A DNA stretch of 64,000 nt from Rathayibacter iranicus NCPPB 2253 = VKM Ac-1602 (GTDB lineage: Bacteria; Actinomycetota; Actinomycetes; Actinomycetales; Microbacteriaceae). Numbering within the stretch: the stretch's first letter is position 1; the number at the start of each line of letters is the position of its first letter. The DNA is taken from positions 292,071 through 356,070 of the forward strand of contig NZ_QGDV01000002.1 of NCBI RefSeq assembly GCF_003149025.1, written 5' to 3'. The position numbers and the translations under genes were made by a program. Shown one piece after another: positions 17,113 to 24,209 of this stretch. The notes under the pieces were generated by a model that saw only the letters and a program-made list of their open reading frames with translations, made no database searches and was not told where the DNA came from.

Positions 17113-17823
17113 TCAGTGCCCCATCCCGAGGCCGCCGTCGATCGGGATCACGGCGCCGGAGATATAGGCCGCCTCGTCGCTCGTCAGCCATCGGGTCACC
17201 TTCGCAACCTCTGCGGCCGTGCCATAGCGCGCGAGAGGGATGGTCTTGCGGTATTCGGCCTGCTGGTCCGCCGAGAGTTCAGCGGTCATATCCGTCTCGA
17301 TGAAGCCGGGGGCGACCACATTGGCGGTGATATTTCGGGCGCCCAATTCCCGCGTGAGCGAGCGAGCGAAGCCGACCAGCGCAGCCTTCGACGACGAGTA
17401 GTTGATCTGACCGGGCGAGCCGTAGAGACCGACAACACTCGAGACGAGCACCACGCGACCGAATCGCTGCTTGAGCATGCCCTTCGATGCACGCTTCACC
17501 ACGCGAAAGGCGCCGGTGAGATTGGTGTCGATGACGGAGGTGAAGTCCTCCTCCGTCATACGCAGCAGCAGAGTGTCGCGGGTGATACCGGCGTTGGCCA
17601 CCAGGATTTCGACAGGACCGAGTTCGGCCTCGACCTGTGTGAAGGCGGCATCGACGGAGGCGGTATCGGTTACGTCGGCGACCACGGTGAGCGACCCCTC
17701 CGGCCCCGCGCCTGAGCGCGCCGTGACAGCGACCCGGTGACCGGCGGCCACGAACTCCTGAGCGATGGAGTAGCCGATCCCCCGGTTGCCCCCGGTGACG
17801 AGGACGGTGCGCGGCGTGGTCAT
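17113..17823 (-). CDS. fabG: 3-oxoacyl-ACP reductase FabG-like short-chain dehydrogenase
   Basis: A 236-residue SDR. The NADPH site is TGGNRGIGYS, NAG is in VANAGITRD, and the catalytic Ser is in VLVSSVVG. The Tyr-Lys pair is QINYSSSKAAL. These are typical of beta-ketoacyl-ACP reductase in fatty-acid elongation, and DTLLLRM after NAG is also FabG-like. ATG 17823 has AGGAGGG 5 nt upstream. No other fab genes are adjacent, so a different ketoreductase role is possible. Convergent with serB. Confidence 0.9.
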   Translation of the reverse strand: MTTPRTVLVTGGNRGIGYSIAQEFVAAGHRVAVTARSGAGPEGSLTVVADVTDTASVDAAFTQVEAELGPVEILVANAGITRDTLLLRMTEEDFTSVIDTNLTGAFRVVKRASKGMLKQRFGRVVLVSSVVGLYGSPGQINYSSSKAALVGFARSLTRELGARNITANVVAPGFIETDMTAELSADQQAEYRKTIPLARYGTAAEVAKVTRWLTSDEAAYISGAVIPIDGGLGMGH

Positions 17824-17953
17824 GATGTCCCTCCTGCCGGCGCGCGGGTGGCGCCGGACGACCCGTACATCCTAGAGGCGCCCCGCGCAACACATCGGGG
17901 GATGCGGGCCACCCGTCCTGCCCCCACCCCGTGGGACGTAGGCTTGAAGGGCT

Positions 17954-18316
17954 GTGAAATCACGCGAGACACTCACCTCCCTCCCGCCGTCGCCGAGCGC
18001 CGAGCGGCGCTCACGCGCGATCAAATACTCCATCGCCATGAGCATCCGACTGCTGTGCGTGATCTGCCTTCTTTTCGCGCACGGCTGGTGGCAGCTCTTT
18101 TTCGCGATCGGAGCCGTCGTCCTTCCGTACTTCGCCGTCGTGCTCGCCAATGTTGGCAGTGCGGGCGAGCGGGGCAACGTCGAACGACCGGGAGCAATTG
18201 TGCTGTCTCGGCCCGCACCTACTCCCCAGCCCGCTGCCGACGCTCCGGCTGCCACGAACAGCGGTGCGGGGACCGACGCATCCGAGGGCGGCGACCCCGC
18301 GGGACACCGCTCGTGA
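17954..18316 (+). CDS. DUF3099 membrane protein
   Basis: A 120-residue actinobacterial protein of unknown function. Two transmembrane helices (IRLLCVICLLFAHGWWQLFF and AIGAVVLPYFAVVLANVG) follow a 25-residue polar N-terminus. The C-terminal half is Pro/Ala-rich and polar. GTG 17954 is preceded by GAAGGG and by TAGGCT 9 nt upstream. Its stop overlaps the start of the next gene as GTGA (18313-18316), and that gene overlaps SURF1 the same way, so the three form one translationally coupled operon. Confidence 0.85.
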   Translation: MKSRETLTSLPPSPSAERRSRAIKYSIAMSIRLLCVICLLFAHGWWQLFFAIGAVVLPYFAVVLANVGSAGERGNVERPGAIVLSRPAPTPQPAADAPAATNSGAGTDASEGGDPAGHRS

Positions 18317-18546
18317 TCCCGCTGGGACGCGTACCGGATGCGCACGCCTGCTCGCGTACCGGCTGCCCGAACACCGCGACCTGGGCCATTGAGTGGCGCA
18401 ATCCACGGATCCATGCGGAGAATCGCCGGAAGACCTGGCTCGCCTGTGCCGAGCATCGTGATTTCTTGCGCGAATTCCTCCTGGCGCGAGAGTTCCCACT
18501 CGAGGTCAAGCCGCTCTACACCGTCGATCGAGGGGCCGCGGAGTGA
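18313..18546 (+). CDS. Small conserved-type Cys/His protein between DUF3099 and SURF1
   Basis: A 77-residue protein with no function I can name. It reads HACSRTGCPNTATWAIEWR, then LACAEHRDFLREFLL. The C-x4-C with a later C-x2-H is a plausible metal-binding (zinc-ribbon-like) set. It has no membrane segment. Reality is supported by two perfect GTGA stop/start overlaps, with DUF3099 upstream and SURF1 downstream, and by coding-like third positions. The context suggests a role near cytochrome oxidase assembly, but that is inference. Confidence 0.75.
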   Translation: MIPLGRVPDAHACSRTGCPNTATWAIEWRNPRIHAENRRKTWLACAEHRDFLREFLLAREFPLEVKPLYTVDRGAAE

Positions 18547-19403
18547 GCGAGGACCCGTCCCGCCCGTCCTGGCACTTTGTCTTCTCGCGGCGGTGGTTCG
18601 GCTACCTCGCACTGGCCGTCGTCTTCGCCGTCGCATGCGTGCTCCTCTCTCGGTGGCAGGTCGCGCGGCTCGACCAGGCAGCCTCGACCAATCGCCTGGT
18701 CACGGCCAACTGGACCGCCGAGCCGGTCGCGCTCGACGGACTGCTGCCCGCTGCCGCAGCCTGGGACGATTCGCTCGAGTATCGTCCCGTCGAGGTCAGC
18801 GGCGTTTATGACGTCACCGGGCAGACCCTCGTGCGCAACCGCCCCTATAACGGCAATCCGGGATTTGAGGTCCTGACTCCGCTCCGCCTCGACGACGGCA
18901 GCGTGTTCGTCGTCGACCGCGGCTGGGTGCCTGTTGGCTCGAACCAGGACTCCCCCGATACGATCCCCGCTCCTCCAAAAAATCAGGTCACGGTCATCGC
19001 TCGATTGAAACCAGCGGAAGGCCGGATCGAGGGCCGCTCCGCTCCGGCCGGTCAGATCGCCACGATTCACCTGGACGACCTCTCGGCGCAGCTCGATGAG
19101 CCGTTGCGCAGCTCCGCGTACGGCCTCCTCGTTGCCGAGTCGCCAGCTCCCTTCGACGCTCCCCCGCTCGCCGCGATGAAACCGGTTGCCGACGAAGGCC
19201 TGCATATCAGCTACGCGATCCAGTGGGTGCTGTTCGCGGTGATGGGGTTCGGGGGGCTCGGCTGGGCGATCCGGCATGAGTACCGCCTCCGCAACGCCGA
19301 GGATCCCGAGGTCGTGGCGGCAGAGAAGCGCCGAGAAGAACGGCGCCGCCGTCGGGGACGTAGCGACGCCGAAGTCGAGGACGAACTGCTCGACACCCGC
19401 TAG
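18543..19403 (+). CDS. SURF1-family cytochrome c oxidase assembly protein
   Basis: A 286-residue membrane protein with two helices, one near the N-terminus (FGYLALAVVFAVACVLLSRW) and one near the C-terminus (AIQWVLFAVMGFGGLGWAIR). The extracytoplasmic domain between them contains the SURF1 landmarks RPYNGNPGFEVLTPL and VDRGWVPVG. SURF1 proteins help insert haem a into aa3-type oxidase subunit I. That fits with ctaA and ctaB at 31-33 kb. The C-terminal tail is highly charged (KRREERRRRRGR). GTG 18543 overlaps the upstream stop. Confidence 0.92.
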   Translation: MSEDPSRPSWHFVFSRRWFGYLALAVVFAVACVLLSRWQVARLDQAASTNRLVTANWTAEPVALDGLLPAAAAWDDSLEYRPVEVSGVYDVTGQTLVRNRPYNGNPGFEVLTPLRLDDGSVFVVDRGWVPVGSNQDSPDTIPAPPKNQVTVIARLKPAEGRIEGRSAPAGQIATIHLDDLSAQLDEPLRSSAYGLLVAESPAPFDAPPLAAMKPVADEGLHISYAIQWVLFAVMGFGGLGWAIRHEYRLRNAEDPEVVAAEKRREERRRRRGRSDAEVEDELLDTR

Positions 19404-19444
19404 GGACGGGAAATTTCGTGCAGTCGCCGCTCACGGCAACGGAA

Positions 19445-19774
19445 TTAGCGTTGACGCTCGCTCGCCTCGGCAAGAGTCGACAGAGTGGAGCGCAGCCCGG
19501 GGAAGGCACCGTCGAGATCGTCAGACCGGAGAGAGGTCCATCGTGTGGTGCCGTCTTTGCGGCTCCGCGTATATCCGGCTTCACGAAGAGTCTTGAGGTG
19601 GTAGCTCATCGTCGGCAGAGGGATGTCGAGCCGGTGGGCGAGCGCGGAGCAGGTGTATTCATTGCCATCATCGAGAATATCGACGACGCGAAGACGGATG
19701 GGATCGGCTACGGCGCGGAGAAGGTTAATGACGTCGACGGAGGCGAGTTCTGGGTGGAAGGTCCGGGGCGCCAT
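19445..19774 (-). CDS. ArsR-family (winged-helix) transcriptional regulator
   Basis: A 109-residue winged HTH protein. NLLRAVADPIRLRVVDIL opens the domain. The recognition helix region is YTCSALAHRLDIPLPTMSYH followed by LKTLREAGYTRSRKDG (wing). Only one Cys (YTC) is present, so the classical ELCVCDL metal site is missing and the effector is probably not arsenite-like metal. It is the last gene of the accessory minus-strand cluster and is separated from the EamA gene by a hairpin. A ribosome site (GAGAGG) precedes ATG 19774. Likely regulates the cluster promoter at 23.8 kb (inference). Confidence 0.88.
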   Translation of the reverse strand: MAPRTFHPELASVDVINLLRAVADPIRLRVVDILDDGNEYTCSALAHRLDIPLPTMSYHLKTLREAGYTRSRKDGTTRWTSLRSDDLDGAFPGLRSTLSTLAEASERQR

Positions 19775-19791
19775 GACGTCCTCTCAGGAAA

Positions 19792-19820
19792 GGGGGCGAA
19801 CACTGGTCGTATTCGCCCCC
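19792..19820 (-). terminator. Hairpin between EamA exporter and arsR
   Basis: A 9-bp perfect stem GGGGGCGAA (19792-19800) with TTCGCCCCC (19812-19820) has an 11-nt loop. It lies 18 nt before the arsR start. It could be a terminator of the upstream operon, an attenuator, or an ArsR operator. There is no long T tract. Confidence 0.5.
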
Positions 19821-19857
19821 TCACACTACGTCGACTCCCTTGCAATAACGACGACGA

Positions 19858-20823
19858 TCACCTCGACTGACTGAGAGGCTCGCGGGCAGCCGGCATGACG
19901 GCCGCGGATGTGGCTCGCGCCGCTGCTCGGCGGCTGAGCCAGTTGTTGAGAAGGAGTGACGTGAGGACGATCGCGGCGCCGATGAGAGCGATCGGACCGG
20001 GGCGGAAGCCGCTGATCATACTGATGGTGAATGTCGTGACGGGGACCAGATTCATGAAGAGCGTCCCGTTGAGGGCACCCAGCATGCCGATTCCCTTGTT
20101 CCAGAACAGGACAGCGACGACTCCGGCGAAGATGACGAGATACGCCAACTGAGGCCAGGCCGCGAGTACGTGCTCGACGGTGGGCGCCGAGACGTAGCCG
20201 ACAGCCGACGCGACGATGACCGCGGCGGCGATGGAGATGCATCCAAGCGCAGTGGTCAGGGTGGTGTACCGGAGGGCGGACCAGCCAGGGAACGCCCCGG
20301 CACCTCGGGTGTAGGTGACCCAACAGATGGCGCCGAGGAGCGCGAGGAGTTCACCGAGCCCGAGCTGTCCGCTGGCCAGCTTGCCGAAGTCGCCCTGAGT
20401 AATCACCAGCGCGACCCCGATGAAGGCGAGCACGATGCTGCCGACGGTGTACAGCGGTGGCATCTTCCGCGTGGCGACGGCTCCGACGATGGCGCCGATG
20501 GCCGGCATCATGGCCATGATGAGGCTCACATTCGGAGCACTCGTGTAGTTCAACGCCGTAAAGGCGAGTAGACCAAATCCGGCAAACCCGGAAGTGCCGA
20601 GAAGGAAGAGTCGTACCACCTTGCCGTCGGTGGCGAAGGCACCGCGGCCTTCGGCCCGCACAAGCATGAGGACGAGGATCGCGGCGGCGAGGCCGTACCG
20701 AATGAGAGTCATATGAAAGGCATTGACCGTCGGGGAAATGCTATTCGCGAGCGGGAACATCCCGCCCCAGATCAGCGGAGGAATGAGGCAATAGAAGATT
20801 GCTTTAAAAGATGTGCTTTTCAC
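19858..20823 (-). CDS. EamA/DMT-family permease (probable small-molecule exporter)
   Basis: A 321-residue drug/metabolite transporter with about ten hydrophobic helices in two EamA repeats. PPLIWGGMFPLANSI opens repeat 1 and LLALLGAICWVTYTRGAG opens repeat 2. Members export amino acids, metabolites or drugs, and the substrate here is unknown. GTG 20823 has AAGGA overlapping the stop of the adenylating-enzyme gene 8 nt upstream, so it belongs to the same operon. The first codons (AAA AGC ACA TCT TTT AAA GCA) are unusually AT-rich for this genome, a sign of foreign origin. Basic tail at the C-terminus. Confidence 0.9.
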   Translation of the reverse strand: MKSTSFKAIFYCLIPPLIWGGMFPLANSISPTVNAFHMTLIRYGLAAAILVLMLVRAEGRGAFATDGKVVRLFLLGTSGFAGFGLLAFTALNYTSAPNVSLIMAMMPAIGAIVGAVATRKMPPLYTVGSIVLAFIGVALVITQGDFGKLASGQLGLGELLALLGAICWVTYTRGAGAFPGWSALRYTTLTTALGCISIAAAVIVASAVGYVSAPTVEHVLAAWPQLAYLVIFAGVVAVLFWNKGIGMLGALNGTLFMNLVPVTTFTISMISGFRPGPIALIGAAIVLTSLLLNNWLSRRAAARATSAAVMPAAREPLSQSR

Positions 20824-20831
20824 GGTGTTCC

Positions 20832-22304
20832 TTAGCTCTTCGAGATCGAGGCGGTAACGAGACTGGTCGGTGTAAGGGTCGTGGACAAATCAAACTTGCC
20901 GGTGGAGGAGAAGACGAGGTGCTCGACTGTGTGAACGCTGATGGGAAGTCGTACCCGGCGCTGGACTGCGACTCGAGCGGCGAGGTACTGCAGCAGCGCG
21001 GGATCCGTGGCCGGTTCGCGGCCGAGAGCGAGGACGACCACGAGTGAGGTCCCGTCCGTGGCCACCTGGGTAGCGACATCGGTGACATCGGGCAACAGGC
21101 GAAGATCGTCTTCGAGCCCGAAGAGATCGCCACACGCCGTGGCCGCCGCGAACTCACTGGAGCGACCGAGGATGCGGAGGGTGCCGTCGTGCTCGAATCG
21201 ACCGACATCGCTTGTGAGGATGTAGCGCCGATTGTCAATCTCGAGGGACGGGATCGACGCGCTCGCATAGCGTGCCGCGCCCATGAAGCTCGCGACAGCG
21301 ATACGGCCGACCGCACCCGGTCTGTCGAGTGGATGGTGGCTCTCGTCGAGGACCGCGACATGAGAACCGTCGAGAACTCGACCGGATGTCCGCGGGTTAA
21401 CGAGCAGATCGGAAGGGTCTGCCATCACATTCACGCCGGTCTCGGTTGTGCCGTAATACGAGTGCAGGACGGGGCCAAGAGTGCTGTACACCTGTCCGAC
21501 CAGCGCCCCTGGGACATGTCGTCCTCCGGTCAGGAGGAATCGCAGGCGAGATTCCACGCGCTGGCCGTGGCCGCGACTCGCCAGTGTCGACACGACCCGT
21601 GTGAGCATCGGCGGGACAAGGAGCGTGGCGGTGATCGCGTTCTCCGTGATCTGATTCGCCACCGCGGCCGGATCTGGCGCCTCGATAACAACCGTCGATC
21701 CGGCCGTCAGGAAGGTTCTGGCCCAGCCGTGACTAGAAGCGTGCGACAACGGAAGGCACAGAAGGAACCGATCGGTACTGGTGAAGCCGAATCGCGCGAT
21801 GAACATCGACGTGCGTCGCTTCTCGCTGGGTGTGTCGCGGAGTACCAGCTTGGGCATGCCGGTCGTACCAGAGGTGAATCCGATGGCTCGGAAATCTCTC
21901 TGTCGAGATATCGGCGTTTCCGTCAGCGTCGGAATGTCCGCATAGCTCACGACTCCTGCGCTGGTCGCGACAACCAAGCGCTCGTCCAGGGTGCGGAGGA
22001 TCAGTGTCGGTTTCACCGACCGCAGCTGTTCCTCTCTGATGGCCGGTGGCTGTGCGGAATCGAGAGCGACCCAAGGGACCCCCAGAGTGGCCACTGCACT
22101 CGTGAGAACAAAGACGGCGATGCTGATCTCAGATTCGACAGCGACGACGTCGAGGTCGGAGCGCAAGTGAGTCTCGACCCACGGGAGGATACGTTCGACC
22201 TCTGCGGCGTAGTCCCGCCACGTGATCCGAGTGCCTGCATGTTCGAAGGCAATGGCCGTCGGCATGGCGTGGGCGTGGTTGCGGATGACATCGAGAGTGA
22301 TCAC
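20832..22304 (-). CDS. Stand-alone AMP-forming adenylating enzyme (acyl/aryl/amino acid ligase-like)
   Basis: A 490-residue ANL-superfamily enzyme. The core motif A3 is GFTSGTTGMPKLV, A4/A5 regions are LPLSHASSHGW and SYYGTTETGVN, and A7 is LTSDVGRF (Ser instead of the usual Gly). A8 is ILGRSSEFAAA, where the usual GRxD and hinge Lys are missing. A10 keeps its Lys (SSTGKFDLS). No carrier-protein or condensation domain is fused. It should activate a carboxylate as an acyl-AMP, but substrate and acceptor are unknown. GTG 22304 overlaps the stop of the PLP-enzyme gene as GTGA, so the two are coupled and probably act on one metabolite. Confidence 0.86.
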   Translation of the reverse strand: MITLDVIRNHAHAMPTAIAFEHAGTRITWRDYAAEVERILPWVETHLRSDLDVVAVESEISIAVFVLTSAVATLGVPWVALDSAQPPAIREEQLRSVKPTLILRTLDERLVVATSAGVVSYADIPTLTETPISRQRDFRAIGFTSGTTGMPKLVLRDTPSEKRRTSMFIARFGFTSTDRFLLCLPLSHASSHGWARTFLTAGSTVVIEAPDPAAVANQITENAITATLLVPPMLTRVVSTLASRGHGQRVESRLRFLLTGGRHVPGALVGQVYSTLGPVLHSYYGTTETGVNVMADPSDLLVNPRTSGRVLDGSHVAVLDESHHPLDRPGAVGRIAVASFMGAARYASASIPSLEIDNRRYILTSDVGRFEHDGTLRILGRSSEFAAATACGDLFGLEDDLRLLPDVTDVATQVATDGTSLVVVLALGREPATDPALLQYLAARVAVQRRVRLPISVHTVEHLVFSSTGKFDLSTTLTPTSLVTASISKS

Positions 22305-23752
22305 GCGGAATTCCTCTCGAGCTCTCGGGCGGGGATGAAAAAGATTTCGGCGCCGGCGATGCGCTCCTCAGAGAGGGTCCGATCGTGCGTCCTAGTCCAC
22401 ACGTCACCCGGGCCTGCGATCGGAACGCCCGGTGGGTACGGAATGACGTGGCAGTCGACGACGGCTCCGATAGCGAAGCGGCTGGCTTCGCTTTTTGCCG
22501 CCATTCGTCGTTCGCGAGCCAGCGAATGCAACGCCCCGAGCAGAGCAGCAACATCGGTCGCGTCCACTCCAATGTGGAAGTGGAGGGTGAGACCGGCGGG
22601 GCTGCAGCGCGCTATGTAGATATCGAATTCGTCGAAGAGCCGCTGTCGAATCCGGCCGGATTCGCCCAGGTCGCTGACATTCAACGTCATCCGCATTGGA
22701 TCGGTGAAGAAGACGCCGGACGATTCATCGACCGTGTCGGCATCGCGAATCAGCTGCCGAAGGAGGGGGTCCGTTCGGATCGCGGACGCGAAGTCTGCGC
22801 GAAGTCGGATGGCGGAGGACACGGCGGCCTGCCCGAACATCTCTGCATGCAGGCGCGCCAGATCGAGAGACGCAAGAATCGGCCAGGAGGGAGACGTGGT
22901 GTGATTCGTAAAGACTGCCCGCCGGATGCTTGGGGCGACCCCGGTACCGAGAGCGTGGAGATAAGAACCCTGCCGCAGAGCGCCCATAGACTTGTGCGCG
23001 GACATCGTGACGATGATCTGAGGGAGTTGAACTCCCTGCAGCCGGAGATTGCGCGCGGCGCGAAGGGCTGTGTAGCGGACGACGTCACTGTGGAACGAGT
23101 GAATAGCTGTCCAAGCAGAATCGACGAGGATCGCCGTCTCCGGGGACGCCTCGACAAGTCGGGGCAGCGCATGATCGAATCGCAGGACGAGGCCGTCGTA
23201 AGACGAGGCCGTGACGGCGACGATGTCAAACGGGCGCCCCGCGCGGTGAGCGGCTCGCAGCTGGTCGACGATACCGTCCAGATCCGGAACCATGACGGAG
23301 CCACGTTGAACTTCGTTCACCGTCGTCACCTCCATTCCTAAAGCAGTCGAGCTGAGAATCATCGACTGATGAGAGGAGCCATCGAGCAAGAGCCGAGACC
23401 CTGGCCCGCCGAGTGCGTCGAGCGCGATGCGGTTCGACTGGCTGGTGCCTCCGGTGACGAAGTAGGAGAAATCTGCGCCAAAGGCAGCGGCCGCGGCTTC
23501 GTGAGCGGCGGCGAGCGGTCCGACCGGAGCGAAGAATGAATCAAGAGCACGACCGGAAAAGCTCACATCACTTGTCACGCCGTCGAGCATTGCGGAGTAA
23601 CGATCGCCGAGTTCCGCCGGCAGCGACCGTCGAACACCGTGCAGTGGGAGCGCATGGAGATTGATAATGCGCCGTCCGGACGTCAAAGTCCTCAGCCGTT
23701 CTGCGAGTGGAGCGGCTCGTCGCGGGCAGCTTTCTAGGAGGTCTCGACTCAT
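22301..23752 (-). CDS. PLP-dependent Orn/Lys/Arg decarboxylase-fold enzyme
   Basis: A 483-residue fold-type-I PLP enzyme. The cofactor loop is YFVTGGTSQSN, the ring-stacking region is SSHQSMIL (His kept, usual Lys replaced by Gln), and the Asp for the pyridine N is in LVDSAWTAIHSFH. The Schiff-base Lys is in TMSAHKSMGALRQGS. The last motif departs from the family signature at two positions (Arg and Gly where small residues are usual). It ends with the family-like C-terminal domain (YPPGVPIAGPGDVW). It lacks the N-terminal wing domain of acid-inducible decarboxylases. The ATG at 23752 has a distant AGAGG, and a GTG at 23773 is an alternative start. First gene of the cluster. The true substrate is unknown. 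Confidence 0.86.
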   Translation of the reverse strand: MSRDLLESCPRRAAPLAERLRTLTSGRRIINLHALPLHGVRRSLPAELGDRYSAMLDGVTSDVSFSGRALDSFFAPVGPLAAAHEAAAAAFGADFSYFVTGGTSQSNRIALDALGGPGSRLLLDGSSHQSMILSSTALGMEVTTVNEVQRGSVMVPDLDGIVDQLRAAHRAGRPFDIVAVTASSYDGLVLRFDHALPRLVEASPETAILVDSAWTAIHSFHSDVVRYTALRAARNLRLQGVQLPQIIVTMSAHKSMGALRQGSYLHALGTGVAPSIRRAVFTNHTTSPSWPILASLDLARLHAEMFGQAAVSSAIRLRADFASAIRTDPLLRQLIRDADTVDESSGVFFTDPMRMTLNVSDLGESGRIRQRLFDEFDIYIARCSPAGLTLHFHIGVDATDVAALLGALHSLARERRMAAKSEASRFAIGAVVDCHVIPYPPGVPIAGPGDVWTRTHDRTLSEERIAGAEIFFIPARELERNSA

Positions 23753-23808
23753 GATGCTGCTGGTGCCTCTCACTAATTTTCATGTGCGTCCAACTACGGA
23801 ACGATGAG

Positions 23809-23836
23809 AGCATATCCATACGAGAGGTTGAGTCAA
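23809..23836 (-). promoter_or_regulatory. Sigma-70-type promoter of the accessory cluster
   Basis: The minus strand has TTGACT (23836-23831), 16 nt, then TATGCT (23814-23809). This is the best -35/-10 pair I found in the window. TTGAGTCAA (23828-23836), a 9-bp palindrome, overlaps the -35. GCATAT (23810-23815) is matched by inverted ATATGC at 23841-23846, and ATACG (23818-23822) by CGTAT at 23850-23854. They are candidate regulator sites. Confidence 0.65.
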
Positions 23837-24110
23837 GTTAATATGCACACGTATAGAGCAACCGCACCTTAGTGCGGCGTCGACGACCGCCTCGTGGTCA
23901 GAAACGGCAGGCGTCATCGGGCGTGAACTCCCCGGTCACAAGCCGATCGCCACGCCTGCCACAGCGCCGTCAGGTCGATTGCACGCCTGTCGCGCTCGGT
24001 GGCGCTCTACCGTCCAGCAGGAGACGATCGCTTCCAGGCTGGACGCTGCGCCAGGCGCGGCTGCGTCACGCCAGCGCCTGTCCACGCCTCATCAACGAAG
24101 CACCGTCCGT

Positions 24111-24146
24111 TCTGCACGACGCACCGGGTCTGCACGATGCACCGGG
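24111..24146. repeat. Tandem repeat, 18-bp unit x2
   Basis: TCTGCACGACGCACCGGG (24111-24128) is followed directly by the same 18-mer with a single C to T change (24129-24146). Located in the gap downstream of the ABC-F stop codon. Confidence 0.85.
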
Positions 24147-24209
24147 ATCAGCGGGCCCACGCCCCCCGAACGGCTACTGCGCCGCGTCGATTCCCCGCGG
24201 GCAGTACCG

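Larger units (their letters stand above)
23774..24209. other. 436-nt gap between accessory cluster and ABC-F gene
   Basis: It holds the cluster promoter and its AT-rich palindromic elements (23.80-23.86 kb), then ~300 nt of GC-rich sequence with no convincing ORF. An 18-bp tandem duplication lies near the ABC-F end. It may mark the right junction of an insertion, but no flanking direct repeat was recognised. Confidence 0.6.

Noticed and set aside
19404..24209. Attachment-site direct repeats or integrase flanking the accessory cluster
   Set aside because: No matching flanking repeats, tRNA gene or recombinase were seen, so mobility is not demonstrated.
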